Positions 23,101 to 36,370 are shown, counted from the stretch's first letter. The stretch is DNA of 64,000 nucleotides from Thamnaconus septentrionalis (GCA_009823395.1 CM020515.1:14020489-14084488); one strand, 5' to 3'. Notes: generated by a model not told the origin, from the sequence alone. Made by a program: numbers and translations.

Positions 23101-26100
23101 GAGTTTTTTTGTTTGTTTTTTTTAAGAGATGAGTAGTTAACCTGCCAGGATGAGACATGACGGGCAGGATGAAGCCCAGATCCTGCCATTAAAGGGAGGC
23201 GCTCGCTGTTTTTTCTTGCCATGTGTGAAAAAATGTGCCCCATTGTGTCCGACGTCCTGCTGAGAAGTGGAGACAGGGGGGGCGGCAGGGGTGATGGACA
23301 GAAGGAGGGGAGGCCTCCTCTGCTCAATGTGGGGGGGCCTGGCAGCAGCAGCAGCAGCAGCAGCAGTGGACCTGCACACCAATCACAGCAGATAATAAAA
23401 ACGGTTGCGAGCACGACTCAATGCCCCGGCGGGAGCTGATAAGCCCACCCAGCAGAGGCCCCCCCCCCAGGCCAAGGGCAACCGAGTGAAACACATGGAG
23501 GACAATAAAATAGAATAGTAATAATTAAAAAACATCTTTGTCTGGCTATACATTGAACTCAGCCATGAGATCCACCAGAGCGCGGGATGAAGTTTGAATG
23601 GATTTTTAAAAAAATTAAAAAGTTTGGTCACATCACGCGAAAGTGTCTTCAACGGACAAAAAAAAATGTGGATCCCGCTTGTACCTCGATCAAGAGCGTG
23701 TGCTACAACTGTAATTTGCAATTAATGCAGGCTCTCTGCACAAAAGTCTTCCTCATCTTAGCTGCCACTTTATAACAACTTTATATTTAGTTTTAAAGGT
23801 CCCAACAAGACACAAAGTCCCGACTTTACCCTGTCAGCCCACTTTCCAGAAATGATTAAAGCCCAACCTGTACTTCTGCTTCCTGCTCTGTGCAAACTTA
23901 AAACACCCATGTACTTCTGGCAATCAGCCCCTCATGATGTCACAAAAAGCCATTAACAACTCCCCCAACCAGAAGTTGGTTCCACCCTAATGGCATATTT
24001 TTTTTAATCTGCTTTCCAACATGTGGTTAAACAGAGGACTAAATATTCTATTCTGAAGATCCGTGGATCTGGTTTAGGACGATGTGCCGCACGAAGCTGC
24101 TCGGCCGGACTTTGGCACGACAAACAAACATCTGTCAACAATACGGGGCCCTTTTCATTTTGGCCGTGGCGCTGCGTGGCTAATGATTGAACCAGGTTCT
24201 TGGCTATTAATGCAAGATGAAGTGTTCCCGGAGCTTCACCGCTAAGATGGTCATTAGCGGCCGAGTCTAAGTCACAGCGCTTCGCTGTACCGGGGTCGTC
24301 GGTGTCACCGCTCCCTCCCTCGCTGCAGCAGCTCAGGCCAAGTTGTTTTAATTAGCGCCGTCGTCTCCGGAGAGGAGAAGACGCTGCCATGTCTGTGCGC
24401 GTCCGTGGATCAGACGCTGGCCCCGCCTCCTTCCGCCGCACGTTTGATGCACGGCATCTACTGTGAAAAAGGGGCTATTACTTAAATAGCATTTCATTTT
24501 ATGCATCTTTAATGACGGCTGCTCCTTTTTTTCTTCTTCTGGTCGGATTAGAGGAACCAGCGGGATGACATCAGTTCAGAGGAAATCACAGGATGTTTTC
24601 TCTGAGTGCTCCTCTGACTCTTCACACCGTGCCCATCCACGAATGTCCTGAACCTGGCCGGAAATTCTCAAAAGGAGCCTGAGCGAGACGCCCTTTGAAC
24701 ACTGCTTCACTAGCTCTGCTCTGGCTGTATGGAGCCAGCTTTGAAACAGTGTCCCGGTCCTTTGACATCCTCCCCTTAATCCCTCAGCTCAGTCAAACGC
24801 TTTAAACTGAGGTAGGTCCCCATTAGCTTCCCTTTAAAAATGTGTCCGTACTGGTGTGATGCGTTTGAGGTCCACCAGTTTTTGTTTTTTGTTTGATTTT
24901 TCTTCCCTGGAAGATGAGATCGATCATATGCACAAATAAACCCCTGTATATCAGGCAAAGATGTTCCGGAATGACACAAGTGAGTCGATATTGAGGTTTG
25001 AGGTCCAAGGATGACTGATCAAAATATCTCTTAATGGCGCTGGCTGAATCATTCTCCTCCTTAAGCATCTCCTGCACTTCTGAGCCACAGAGTTGACTAA
25101 ATTTCTGTTAAGATTTAGGCAATGTGCATAGAAGATATACATATACACATATATAAGTATTTAAACATGTATATATGTATGTATTTATATGTATATATGT
25201 TTGTACATACATCCTGTCAGTCATAATAGTCCCAATTAATAAAAGACTTAAAATACTGATGCACATGTACAGACTAAATTGCTGTGGATCTAAAATTCCT
25301 TTGAAGGTTATTTGAACAAGCAAAAGCTGATTGCGCTTTGGCAAATGAACAGCATTGGTGATAAGAAAACAGAAGTTATGCAGTTGTCAGTCTAACCGAG
25401 TACCGTGACCTGTTGTGTTAATGTTCACTTTGTGCATCACCTGCTTTTGCCTTTAATTTTAATTCAATTGAAGCATGTAGACGTTTTTCACTTCTATGAA
25501 TATCTAAAGCCCAACGGCAAGAATGTTTTAATCGGGCGGATGTGTCTGTGATTCCAACTTTAACCCCCAAGTTCAATCAGTTAGTCAGACTGTCAGTCAT
25601 TAAAGGTCTTGTCATCATCTGGAGCAACTGTCATGAAACATTAGGGTGATGGAGGCTTCCTGCTCTTAATCGTGTCTGCATCAGCTCGCCATTAAAAACT
25701 CAATGGATGCCCTTTGAACAAGGCACCATGCAGGCAAAACTCTGCTGCCCCTCTCCCCCCCTCCCTGTCTCGATCCCTCGGCGAGAGACGCGCTCTTTAC
25801 CTGTACCACTCCAGCCCCTTGTCGTAGTTGCGGTCGAAGAAGTGCGGCTCGGCCCCCACCGCCCTGATGTCGGGATGCAGGCGCAGGAACTCGAGCAGCG
25901 CCCTGGTGCCTCCCTTCTTCACCCCGATGATGACCGCCTGGGGCAGCTTCTTGCTCTCCGAGCCGTTGACGGAGGACGAAGGGGCGGCGTTCTCCTCCAG
26001 CGCTCTCGCCGCCTCCGCCCGCACCTCGTCCCACTCGTCCCCTCTGCTGTCCAGCTCGCCCTCGTTGTTCAGGAGGTCCCTGGAAGACCCCACGGACGAC

Positions 26101-26300
26101 TCCTGCTCGCCAACTTCCGCCGCCGCGTCGCCGCCCGGCCGTGCGCCGTGCGCTAGGACGGGCACGGTGGAGCAGTAGCCGACGCAGCAGTAGATCATGT
26201 AGACCCAGAGGGACAGCATGATGCACAGCACAAACAGCTTGTTCTTCACGTGGGGTGATGACACGGCATGTAGGCGTTGTCTGAGCGGACTATATTCCAT
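16508..26300 (-). CDS. hs3st3b1: Heparan sulfate glucosamine 3-O-sulfotransferase, HS3ST3 subgroup
   Basis: Coding sequence is join(16508..17126, 25801..26300) on the complement; the intron is 17127-25800. The product is 372 aa; the human HS3ST3 enzymes are about 390-406 aa. It is a type II Golgi enzyme that moves sulfate from PAPS to the 3-OH of glucosamine in heparan sulfate; this subgroup acts on 2-O-sulfated sites. Seen in the sequence: cytosolic tail 1-20, membrane anchor about 21-43, acidic variable stem 44-117, and a sulfotransferase domain from about 118. The PAPS 5'-phosphosulfate loop is KKGGTR (128-133), the likely catalytic Glu is E151 in GAEPHFFD, and the 3'-phosphate site is R210 and S218 in [12 protein letters not shown]318 and C330 are the conserved disulfide pair. 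NGS (112) and NMS (240) are possible glycosylation sites. The N-terminal anchor looks closer to HS3ST3B1 than 3A1, but the A/B assignment and the fish duplicate are uncertain. Confidence 0.95.
22131..22192. repeat. G-rich GGT/GGGT tract
   Basis: GTGGGTGGGTGGGTGG, then a run of about 13 G, then (GGT)n. The plus strand could form a G-quadruplex. It lies in the intron of the minus-strand gene, so the transcript would carry the C-rich strand. Confidence 0.7.
23340..23367. repeat. (CAG)n trinucleotide repeat
   Basis: About eight CAG units, non-coding, inside the hs3st3 intron. Confidence 0.9.
23800..24060. repeat. Copy of the dispersed repeat with TGATGTCACAAA core
   Basis: The core TGATGTCACAAAA is at 23935-23947, preceded by CCTGCTCTGTGCAAACTTAAA and followed by AACATGTGGTTAAACAGAGG. 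The order resembles the copy at 28.5-28.76 kb (GATGTCACAAAG, then AACATGTGGGAGG, then a GGACTAAA-like end). Confidence 0.4.
25801..26300 (-). CDS. hs3st3b1: hs3st3 exon 1 (N-terminus to residue 167)
   Basis: Starts with ATG at 26300 (reading leftward) and ends with a donor AG|GTAAAG at 25800. It encodes the tail, anchor, stem and the PAPS loop with E151, and ends in phase 2 inside R167 of GLEWYR. The single intron at this point is the position expected for the HS3ST3 family. The ATG has a weak context (C at -3, G at +4), but no other in-frame ATG precedes it. GC content is high in the stem, giving long antisense frames that are not genes. Confidence 0.95.
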
Positions 26301-27824
26301 AGGACCGCCGTGGGAAAGTTGTATTCCGGTGGCTCTCGGGCATCTTGGCGCGAGGCGCCCCTAATTCCCTGCCATGGATCCAATCCAGCACGGTTCAAAG
26401 CACAGTCTTCGTTAAAAAATAGAAAATAAATAAAACAGAAAAGTCAACAAAACCAGCTAGTGTTGTCGCGCAGTGCTTCCGAGTCAAGTGGAAGTTGTGA
26501 GGACAAAGTGTGAGGAGAAAGAGGGCAGGTAGTGGAGAGCAGCGCTGGGTCAGCAGGGGAAGCAGCGCCTCTCCCATCACTCGCGCTCGGTGTGAGCGCT
26601 CTCTCAGGATGCGCCAAGTTATCTCAAGGAGGCGCACAAGTTGGACATTGCATGAAACAAGCCACTTCCGGTGCAGCCTTTCAGCATAAATTTGGACTAT
26701 TTCTTGATTTATTTTTTTTATATATATATTTACTCAAAGATGATTTTAAACGTCGTCTTTTCCGATGTTACACACTATGTTTTCACACTTTTAATTATGT
26801 TATAATAAAAAAAGAAATGTATGTAGTAATTTGGTATTAACCCTTACAATTGAATGTTCCAATTTTTTTTATTGTGTTACTCCAAACGTAGCTATTAACA
26901 GTGTAATGTGATCTTCAATGGCCTTAAAAACTTCAGTTCATGCTGAAAATACTCTAAATGTACCAGTGTTCACCACACTTTCATGTATCAATATTTGCAA
27001 TATACTTTATATCCTGAATTTTTCACACATGATTCATTGTAATATTCCATCCATTCAGTCCACTTCAGTTCAAGCCTATATTTAGCCTGCATGTATTTCT
27101 GAGTAATTTTCGCTACAAAATACTATTTTATTTTGAAAGTTTCACGTTTCCTGTCCTGTCCTCGCTGTTTGCATGGACTTTGAAAAAGCGATTTGACAAG
27201 CCTTATAGACTTGAATCGCTGGAGGTGCGGTGTTGTTCATATGCGCGTAGTAATTTAGATCCAGAGTGTTAAACACTGACAGCCAGTTGCCCTTTGTTTT
27301 ACAGCTGTAGACTCAGCACTATAACAAAACGTGACCAGCTTGTCACAAATCAGCTGCTTCTGTGCTTCCTGTTTCTTTTTACTGTATCACTGCTTATCTC
27401 AGTTTGCCAAAAGCACCTGTATGATATCTTCACATTTCTGCTGCTGCTTGAGCCAATGTTTAACTTTCACACTAAACCTCTTTAGTTCTGTTTAAGATTT
27501 AATTTCCGATGGCAAGGAATTCCTTTGCACTCAGAAGGATGATTGGCCAAATGTTGTCCTGCATCTTGGAATTTGACGGTTCTGCTTGGTTCTGTTCCTT
27601 ATCATTGTCCTTGAGTTGTCTGTCTTTTTTTTTAAAGATCTGTGACATCATTTATTTATCATTATTATTAGAATTCTAAATAAGTCAACTGGTGAACACA
27701 TGGTGAAAAACAGAATATTTCTAGGATCAGTAGGAACAGTTACTTATTTTCCCCGTTTTTGATGGTGCGTTTACTATGCGTTTCAGTTGGGTGCAGGGTG
27801 TGTGACATTATGTTCTCAAACTAT

Positions 27825-27831
<7 letters not shown>

Positions 27832-27900
<69 letters not shown>
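27832..27900. repeat. (GT)n microsatellite
   Basis: Perfect run of about 34 units. Confidence 0.97.
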
Positions 27901-27907
<7 letters not shown>

Positions 27908-28113
27908 CGCCTGCCTATGTGTTGGCACCTTCCCTTGATGGAGGGTCAAAGGCCCCGGGTCCCGCCGCACCCCAGAGCTAGCAGAGGATTAGCAGGATTA
28001 GCCCAGAGCTGCCATGTCAGTCAGAGTTTCAGCAGAGACGTCCCCTCCCCCACACCTTCATCTAAGCCCCTTATCTCATCTCTCAGATGCTGCTTCATAC
28101 GATACACATATGT

Positions 28114-28123
28114 TTGTGTGTGC

Positions 28124-28161
<38 letters not shown>
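28114..28161. repeat. (GT)n microsatellite
   Basis: GT run with a GCGC interruption, only about 210 bp from the preceding GT run. Confidence 0.95.
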
Positions 28162-28166
<5 letters not shown>

Positions 28167-28499
28167 AATCCTTGATGCATTTCCACAGTGGCCGAGTAAT
28201 AGATAACCTGCTGGGGAAAAGAGGACGGGTGCATCAACGTGTGGAGCCAAAAAGCTGAACCATCTTGGTTTGCCCTCTGCTCTGTGTGCACAGTCTGTTT
28301 GTCTTTGTGTGTTTTTTTCTTCCTGTCTATAGGTGGAAGTTGACCGTTGGAGGTCGTGTCCTTATAAGTGCAAAGCAAAATTTCAGCCGTGCAATGGGAT
28401 GAGGCTGTTTTTGGGAGGGCAGTTCTCAGAAAAGGATAAATAGAAAAGAAGAATTTTAAAAGGCCCTTATGGTGCAAAATTTCCCTTTTCCAATTTTTC

Positions 28500-28760
28500 T
28501 TCAATTTGTCTCTATCCTCTAGAATGAGATTTTCCCCCTGTCCTGAACTTGTTTGCCTGCTCCCACTTTATAATGCTGTGTGCCAGAACACAATTTGCCC
28601 TCTTATGATGTCACAAAGTGCATGGATTTTTTTTTGTGGTCTCCTTCTAAACATGTGGGAGGTCTAGCATTAGTCCAAGCAGGGAACTAAACTAAGGTTG
28701 TTTTTTTTTTTTGAGGAGGCTGCAAACATATGGCTAAATATGATGTTTTATGAAGATGTG
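28500..28760. repeat. Copy of the dispersed repeat with TGATGTCACAAA core
   Basis: The core is at 28606-28617, followed by TCTAAACATGTGGGAGG and GGGAACTAAACTAAGG. It aligns by eye with the copy at 23.8-24.06 kb. Confidence 0.4.
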
Positions 28761-29155
28761 TAGATGTTTTTGGAGTGCGGCAGCACTGGATTCTGATGAA
28801 CCATAATTACCTTTATAACTAGAGACCCTGAAATAAAAATCACATGTTTCTGGTAAAGCTTTGAATCGTCCCGTCTCAGAATGACAGTATGATTATATTT
28901 TCCAGTGAGAACCCTGCTGGGTGTTCCTGGAATGCTGCCATGTGATTGGAGTAATATGAGCAAAAAAAGATGTCTCCTTAATGGATGAAATAATATTGTC
29001 TCTGGAAATGTTAGGACTGACTCGGGGAATTTGTTTGTGTAATTTTTTTTGCTGCCGGTCTATGTTGAACGGTCGCAAAGAAACAAAAGGCTTTGGATGA
29101 TAATAAAGAAATAGAGTGAGGCATGTGAAAAAGATGAGCTTCCAATAATAATCCG

Positions 29156-29178
29156 CCAGGCAGGCAGGCAGGCAGGCA
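29156..29178. repeat. (CAGG)n tetranucleotide repeat
   Basis: About six CAGG units, non-coding. Confidence 0.9.
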
Positions 29179-29369
29179 CGACTGAAGCGAAACTTGCGAG
29201 AGTGACTGTGTAATTTGTTATCCACTGAATTCGGCTCTTGACTGGAGCAGGAGAGGTTGGAGGAATGAGGCATCTTGACAGGGTCGGAAGGAAAGGAAAG
29301 TTATAAACCAGTGACTGAGTGAGTTAAAAGCTCCAGAGAGTGAGCAAATGGACGTGCATGTCCACACAT

Positions 29370-29400
<31 letters not shown>

Positions 29401-29553
29401 GACAGTGTGCCTGCCTTTTTCCTGACATCTTTAAAACAGTGACTGCTGATTTGTTCCATCTGTGCTGCAATACCTCACTCACACACATGCACGCACACAC
29501 ACACTCACTCACATGCACACTCACACACACACTCACACACACACACACACACA
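29370..29553. repeat. Clustered (CA)n and cryptic CA/CTCA repeats
   Basis: Two CA-rich blocks (about 29370-29398 and 29478-29553) are separated by about 80 bp of unique sequence. The second is impure, with ACTCAC and GCACAC variants. Confidence 0.9.
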
Positions 29554-29767
29554 GACCCTGTGCCATCTCCTCCCTCGAGCACTCAGCAGAAGTAAACTGT
29601 GCACGCTAAAAGGGGTGCTTGACTTGTCCTACACGTCCTCGCTGCGATTACGCTAAGTGAACCGTGTTAGCGCTCGTCTTCTTCGCAGCCTAAACAGAGG
29701 ACGTGAAGTCAGGCCTCGGGACACACGCCGGCATCTCGCCACGAATCACGTAATTACACTTTAAACA

Positions 29768-29798
29768 ACACCCCACCCCACCCCACCCCAACCCCACT
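29768..29798. repeat. (CCCCA)n repeat
   Basis: About five to six CCCCA units, C-rich on the plus strand. Confidence 0.85.
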
Positions 29799-32700
29799 CT
29801 GACTTTTGTGTCTTTGGCTTGGGAGTGTGCGGTCATAGAGACACGTTGCTTCCTCGCACACCTGCCCGGGCCGCAAAGGTCCGTCTTTCATCGGCAAAAT
29901 ACCCGCAGGTGCGAATATATAAAAGGAGGAATCTTGCGCACCGGCCGTGCAATTACGATGGCGGGGCAGTGTGGCGGACGCCGGCGTGACTGCAGATGCC
30001 AGAGATCAGCGTCAGAGGCTTGAAGTGGGACGGGGGCGGATGATCTCACCTCGGAACAAACAAACGGCAAAAACAACGGGCGAGTAGTGGCGGACGTTGG
30101 TCGGCACGCACAAAAAACAAAAAAACAAAGAAGTCCTCGCCCTAATGACAGGGCTATTAGGGCGAGCCGAGAGGCAGGCTGAGCCTCCTCTAAGGCCGTT
30201 TAAAAAAAGTCCGTAAATTCTCTGGAGCACATCTTAAGGGACGGCCTGAGCGGATTTCCACCCGCCCTGATCCCTGTAAGGAGCGGTCTTATCCCTGGGA
30301 GTCCACCTGCTGGACCTGGAAGCGGGCCCCGTGGCAGGTTGGAGGGTTCAGGCAGGCTTAAATGTTCTTGTCCTGCCGAGTCTTGCACGAGCAACTTGAA
30401 ATCCAGTAATGCCGCAAGCTCTTTTTATCATAGGCGGGAGTTTGGAACAATTGTCCGAGAGATTTGGAGATGTGAAGTTGAGGGCGGCGGCCTCCTCTTC
30501 TTCTTCGGAATCTTCTTATGATTCTTCTTCTGATCCAGGTGCGACACGTCTGTTTCCAAAGCACTAATCCGCTGAGACAAACCGAGGTTTCGCGCACGAA
30601 CACACGTAATTTGTATTGGTTTTAAGAAAATGATCTCATCCTGGCACGACAGACACCCTCCACGTTTAGCCTAAAAAGGAAGGCTCTTTCATCGGGCTGT
30701 ACATTACACAGGCCCTCAGCTTTTATTGCAATTAATCCCTTGACTTAAGGGTCTCGAGTTAGTTGGAGTTTGAGGCTCCGACCGGCATCAACATTCAGTG
30801 TTTACACAGTCAAAGTACGAAATGGCGCTCAACTCGTCCAGAAGGTCTGAAAACAAGCTAAACGTGTGAGTTACCTGCATCCTCGCAGCTTCACAGGTTT
30901 ATTTGCGAAGCTGCAACAAGATGGAGGGTGAAATGTAACACATCATTTTCAGGTTTTATTCGACAAACCCAGAGTTTGTTTCTGTCTCGTCGCCGGTGCG
31001 TGTTTTCAAGTGTTGCCCTCTATCAGAATAAATGAACGCTGGTTTACTTGGACAAGCCGCGTACTTTGGGATCCTTGAGGGCTGTTTGTTCCACCTTTTG
31101 TGTCAGCATAATAGAGCTAAGTAATGTGGAGGATGAATAAATTCCAGCAATCCTGCCATAAAAACGTGTGTGTACATCTTTTTGACCCGTTCTGTCCTAG
31201 CATCTCGTCATTGTAGCTTATTTAAGATTTAAAGAAATTGGGACTGATCCCTTTAATCACTCTTGAAACCAGAGCTAGAGAATAATCCCTTCCTGTGTTG
31301 CAAAAAAAGTTCAGTCAGGCCAAAGTTCTTCCCTCTCACTATCATTTTCTTTCTCTAAAAAGCTAAAACAACACCCAGACACTGGCGATGTATTGTTTCC
31401 TTTTCTTTCTCTGCTTTATTGCGCACACAATCGCCTCACCGGATAACACGGCCACTTTTCCAGCGGCGGCCCCTCCCAGTCTGAGAGCCCACGTCGTCCG
31501 CCGGCGCTCAAAGGTTTTCTGCGGCGAACACTCGCGGGCAACTAGATACCCCGGAGTCTCCGGCCAGCCAGGAGGCCGGGCATCCCTCGGGGAGTATATC
31601 CTGGATGAAGCCGTGGCCATTATTTGGGCCGCTAACAGGTGCTTTCAACAAAGAAGCCCTGCATCATTACGGCCCGCTGGGAAGTTGAGGGAAAATATCA
31701 AGGCTGTGGAATTTACGATGTGGCCTTTTGAAAGCAAAACAGATCAAATGCCGCGGTCGTGAGACAAACCAGAGAAGCCACGTATACAATAAAGAAGGGG
31801 GAGAGGAGAGCGGGAGGGAGGGGGGGGGGGTTCTTTTATAATGTAGAGGCCGGTCTGTTTTCAGCTTTCAGACAGGTTCATTGGAAGCTGTGTTGAAAAC
31901 CACTCAGCTCAGGTACTTTGTATTCTTGTTCCAGGTAACCAGCTGATACTGATAGATTACAATGAGCCTTAACTGGTGAATTTCAAGTTATATTTACTAC
32001 ACAATGACAATAAACCAGCAGCCTTCAGAACAAGAACATGTCTATTAGAACAAGCGTCTGAGTCTGACTCAGGCCTCCTCCAATTCTTTCATCATCCTTT
32101 TAAGGAAAACGGTTAAGAAAATAGTATTTTTGGAACAACTTGATCAGGTTTCCTTCTTAACTGCGCTTGATTATTCACATTTTTTCCCTTTTAAGCCAAA
32201 GACCTTGTGAATCGGTGCGATTACACAAGTTTTTCTGTTGCTCAGCAGGCAAAAAATTTTTACATTCAGAAGAGTTCCGTTTTTTTCTTTTTAATGATAC
32301 AGAGTTACAGCGGCAAATAGAGAATAACCAGAAACCATTAACTTATGTTTCTGGGATTACATTCCCCAAGTATTTATTATTCCGAGTGGCAGGGATTTCA
32401 CATGTCAGCGCTGAGCTCTGAGGTCGCAGGGGAAGCGCGGCGACGTGGCCAAGACAAATCCGTGGCAGGCGCTCGGTCTGGGTGGAGATCCTCCCGAAGA
32501 CGCGTCGCCCTCGCCGCGTTCCTCCCTGCTTTTCTTTCTGCATTCCTGGCGTGCTTCTCCTCCGGCTTCTCTTTCATCTCGCACGTCGCCGTCGTCCAGA
32601 TTCCACACTCACGCAGTCGCACCTCCCCTACTCCAGGAGGAGCGGGTGGCGGCGATGTCCAGCTGGGTGACCGGCCGTGATGACGCAACCGGCGGCGTTG

Positions 32701-32949
32701 ACCGTTAGCTCGTCCGTGTCGCCCTCGCCGAAGCACTTAGCCACGCACCGAAATGATGCGCAGTTTCTTTTCATCTAGCTCGAAATTATAAGGCCGAGCG
32801 GTGCTGCTCTGTCACCGCAGGCGGAAGATGACAAGGTCAGTTGAGGGGCCGCAGACGGGAGGTAGTGACACACTTGCTGAGTTGCACCGGTGGAATGAGG
32901 AAGAACAAGGCGCAATGTCATTTGGAAAGTGCACTTAAAGCCGAGTAAA

Positions 32950-33330
32950 TGTTTATATTTTTAATTGAAGATCCAGTCGAGGAACTTGATCAATAATCCT
33001 GAAAAGCTTTTCTTATATTTAGCCCTCTGTTTCCAGCCTTCTGCAAAAAAACAACTTTGTAGTCTTTCCGTGACATCAAAAGTGTTGATTGTTACAGATC
33101 TCCAGAAAACAACATGCTTAGCGCTCTGTTTACAACGTGCTAAAAAAAATGCTCTATGTGCTTTGTTGTGTCTTCTGCCTTCTGTCAAAAAGAGCTGCAG
33201 CAACATGTGGCAAGGGTGTTGTCACTAGCCTGGGGAGGTATCAGTGCCCTTTGTGACATCACAAAGGGTTAATCTATGGAATGCGTGTTTTAGCACAAAC
33301 TTTCTGAAAAGTAGGAACAAAGAAATAGAA
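32950..33330. repeat. Copy of the dispersed repeat with palindromic core
   Basis: The core CCCTTTGTGACATCACAAAGGG (as two arms, CCCTTTGTGA and TCACAAAGGG, around CA) spans 33247-33268. It is followed by TTTCTGAAAAGTAGG, compared with GTTCTGAAAAGTGGTGG after the core in the 41.4-kb copy. The left flank CAGCAACATGTGG also recalls the other copies. Confidence 0.45.
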
Positions 33331-35747
33331 GAAATAAAGCAAGTCTTGGTACACAGCACCTACAGCAGGATGACCATCTTACCGCAACCTGTTGTTGTGC
33401 CCAACACTGTACACTGCAGTTACCTGTCTGAAAAACACTCTAAGTAGGTCGTGTCGCAGCGTTTAGATGTGCCTCGTGCGTGTGTGTGTGCGTGCGTGTC
33501 TGTGTGTGTGTTGTTGTTGAACTAAAGTTCAAGCACACCATCTGATAAAAAACAAACAGCCACAGTGAAGAGTCTTATATGGGCAATAAAGTATCATTTC
33601 ATCCACTGTTATTGCTGTCCGTGTGTCACCTTTTTGTTTTTGTTTTTTTCCAAAATTCCTCGTTAAATAGAACAGCCGGTGAATTGTCCGAAGGTATTTG
33701 CTTTCTAAGTCTCTGTAATTGAACATCTTAGCCTTCGGGCAAAAATTCAAAACTGCAAGAAGCTTTATCAAAATGCATTGTGTTTTTTTTTTTTTTTTTT
33801 GTTGAAGTAATTACCTTGAGGTATTTCCAGGCAGAGCACTTAAATACATCATAAAAAAAAAAAAGGCCACAACACTCAAGCTGCTCGTGTCTGAGCCGCA
33901 CTGATTAGGACTGCGGAGCTGAAATGAAGTAAAGTCGGTCTGTGGGCAAGGACTCAACCCCCCCTGAGGAAGAGACAAGACAAACATGATAAGAGGCTGT
34001 TGGTAGAAATTACAGACTGCAGGCAGCTCTTAATGGAGTTCAGCTCAGGGCTGAGGCAAGTGGAAGGTCAGCCAGTCTCCCGCTCTGACATTGATGCTTC
34101 CTACATTCCAGAGCGCCAGTGTCAACAGGAGGAGAGAGAAAAACAAAACAGTACCATTATTACACTGAACCCAACCTCTTAAATTTAAGGCAAACATGCA
34201 AACTTTTAATTGCCGCAAAAAAAGCAACTAAAAAAATGTGCCTTCCGCAGACAGCGGACGCATTCTGATCCTGCTCGGCCGCGCGGAGCCAACGCAAACA
34301 GCCTGTTGACGGCAAAGAGCTCTCCTCGTACGGCTAACCACGCTCATTAGCATTGTGCAAACACGGCGCTGCAGCCACAGACTTGTTGAGGCGTGCATAT
34401 TTCATGAGAGTTGTGACAGTCAGTCACAAAGGCAAACCCTCGTCCAGGTTTACTGTATATACAGCAACCCGGGCGGGTAAATACCACCAGCACATAAATC
34501 ACGCTTGGCAAACACGACATCCCGAGGTCGCCATTAACATCACAAGCACTTTAGTAAAAGAACAAAAATATGTACTTCAATGGAAAAGCCATAATGAAGA
34601 GATGTTTGATTTAAAACCCCTTTACGTTTGGATTCATTTCACCCAAATCTATGGAGTGCCAGAGTTCTCCAGTGTCTAAAATTTACTGCCGTCTCAACAT
34701 GGGAAAGCACAACTGCTAACGCCGCTAATACCCATTCCCATATCACTATTACACTAAATATCCACTGTTATTTTTGTCATTTTTGTTTTTGTTTTGTTTC
34801 TTTGCCGACGACTGCTTGAATTCGTGCAGCAACATGAGACGCTGCGACATGAATGAAAATGACTGAGTGGAACGTTATCAGTGGCTGCAGACACTTTTAA
34901 ATACAAAGGAAGACATACGTACAGAGTTCATAGTGTGAAAAATGGCACTGTCAGCCCGGCTGCCTGCCTTAGTCTCGCCACCAGAGGTGTGGTTAGACGG
35001 ACTTGCTGACCTAAACATTCATTAGTCAAGCCTTTGTCACCGTCGCCACAGTTACATCTCCATCTTGGGCCAAGATATGCCACAAGAATTTCCATTGCTA
35101 ATACTTGACTGGAAACTTAACTTCCATGTACTATTGAATTTTGACCGGTGTGCTGTTTTTGGGATGATTTGCCACTTGGATGTGCACCAGTTTTTGAGAT
35201 TTGAAATCTCCTGGTTTGGATTTAATCATGGTTATTATTGTGCTTCGATTCATGAGCTTTTTTTTTTTTCAATCATTTATTGACCATTCTAGTTCAGTCC
35301 GGACACTTTCAGTACACTTTTCCCTTCATTTCACATCTGCACACCAAACCTGGAGCTCAGCGCCGACGCCCCTCTTCTGTCTTCTCCTTTGTCCACATAA
35401 AGAGACATTTTCAGGTCGGAAACTTCCTCCCCTCTGTTTATATCCTGACGCTGAGTGTCCAACATGTCATCTGTCCTCAGTGCTCCACTCTCGTCTCTCA
35501 GCTACCCTCTCCTGAAGCCGCCACACCGGTGTTTAGCCTCTAAAAGCTGCCCCTTGATCACCATCATTTTCTGCCATTTCATGCATGTTTAAACTGCCCT
35601 GTAATACGTTGTGGCCCTCAGAAGTCAGTCGTCACAGTGTTTTCATTAGCGGCCGTGGCGCTGGCCGGGCCTGCCGGGGCTCATCGCCGCACCGCAGATA
35701 ACGGCTCCAGAGTCTGAAAAGCTTGAAAAGGCTGGAGCTGGAGCTGC

Positions 35748-35775
35748 CGCTGCTGCTGCTGCTGCTGCTGCTGCT
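35748..35775. repeat. (GCT)n trinucleotide repeat
   Basis: About nine GCT units preceded by GGAGCT variants, in non-coding DNA. Confidence 0.92.
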
Positions 35776-36370
35776 TACGTGTAATCTTTGTCTGTCTGCT
35801 GTGAGTCTGGAACTGGCGACACGTTTACGGACAGCATCTCAGCCTCCTGGTGAGCCATCAGCCTCCGCTTGGGCTCCTTCTTGATCACGCTGCTTTACAA
35901 CTTAAGAATGAAGAGGAAGTGAAATCATCCGTCTGAAAGTTTGGAAGGCGGACAGAGTTGTAGCCAGAGGCTCGCTGCCTCGTGCGCACCTCCTTGATGA
36001 ATATGTCACACTTCTCTTTAATGACAGAGCGGAGGCCTGTCCAGGCGACCCAGCCCTCACACCCAGAGGTGATTGATCTGGGTAACACGACGCTGTTCGT
36101 CTGAAGATAAAACGCAGCGTAACGCCGGGCAGGGCAGGGCGGGCGGGCGGCCAGTCCCACCAATCTTCCCCTGACAAACTGGCGGCTTTTAAACCCGAGC
36201 AGGAAAAACGTGCCATTAGCCACGTCCTCGGAGCCCGAACTCGTTTGTTTTGGCCGGCGCTTTATTTGTTTCCAGCGAGGCCTATCACATCAAAAGGTGT
36301 CGTCGCTCTGCAGGAGGAGCTGTTAGCTCCACGCCTCAGTGCAGCGGCCACAGGGCCTGTCTGACCGGGG

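Larger units (their letters stand above)
17127..25800 (-). other. hs3st3b1: hs3st3 intron 1
   Basis: 8674-bp GT-AG intron. I see no internal gene. It contains poly-A/poly-T tracts, a short CTG run near 20.97 kb, a CAG run at 23.34 kb, a G-rich purine stretch at 22.13-22.19 kb and a dispersed-repeat copy at 23.8-24.1 kb. Non-repetitive blocks at about 22.88-23.08 and 24.07-24.50 kb are candidate conserved non-coding elements. Confidence 0.85.

Noticed and set aside
25681..26226. 181-codon frame in another minus-strand register over hs3st3 exon 1
   Set aside because: Shifted reading of the true exon; Arg/Gly-rich output typical of GC-rich shadows, and it runs through the splice donor.
31388..31762. 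124-codon frame beginning with a hydrophobic, signal-peptide-like run
   Set aside because: The hydrophobic start comes from a T-rich stretch (TTTCCTTTTCTTTCTCTGC). The rest shows no domain, no Cys pattern and no splice context. Kept only as a remote possibility.
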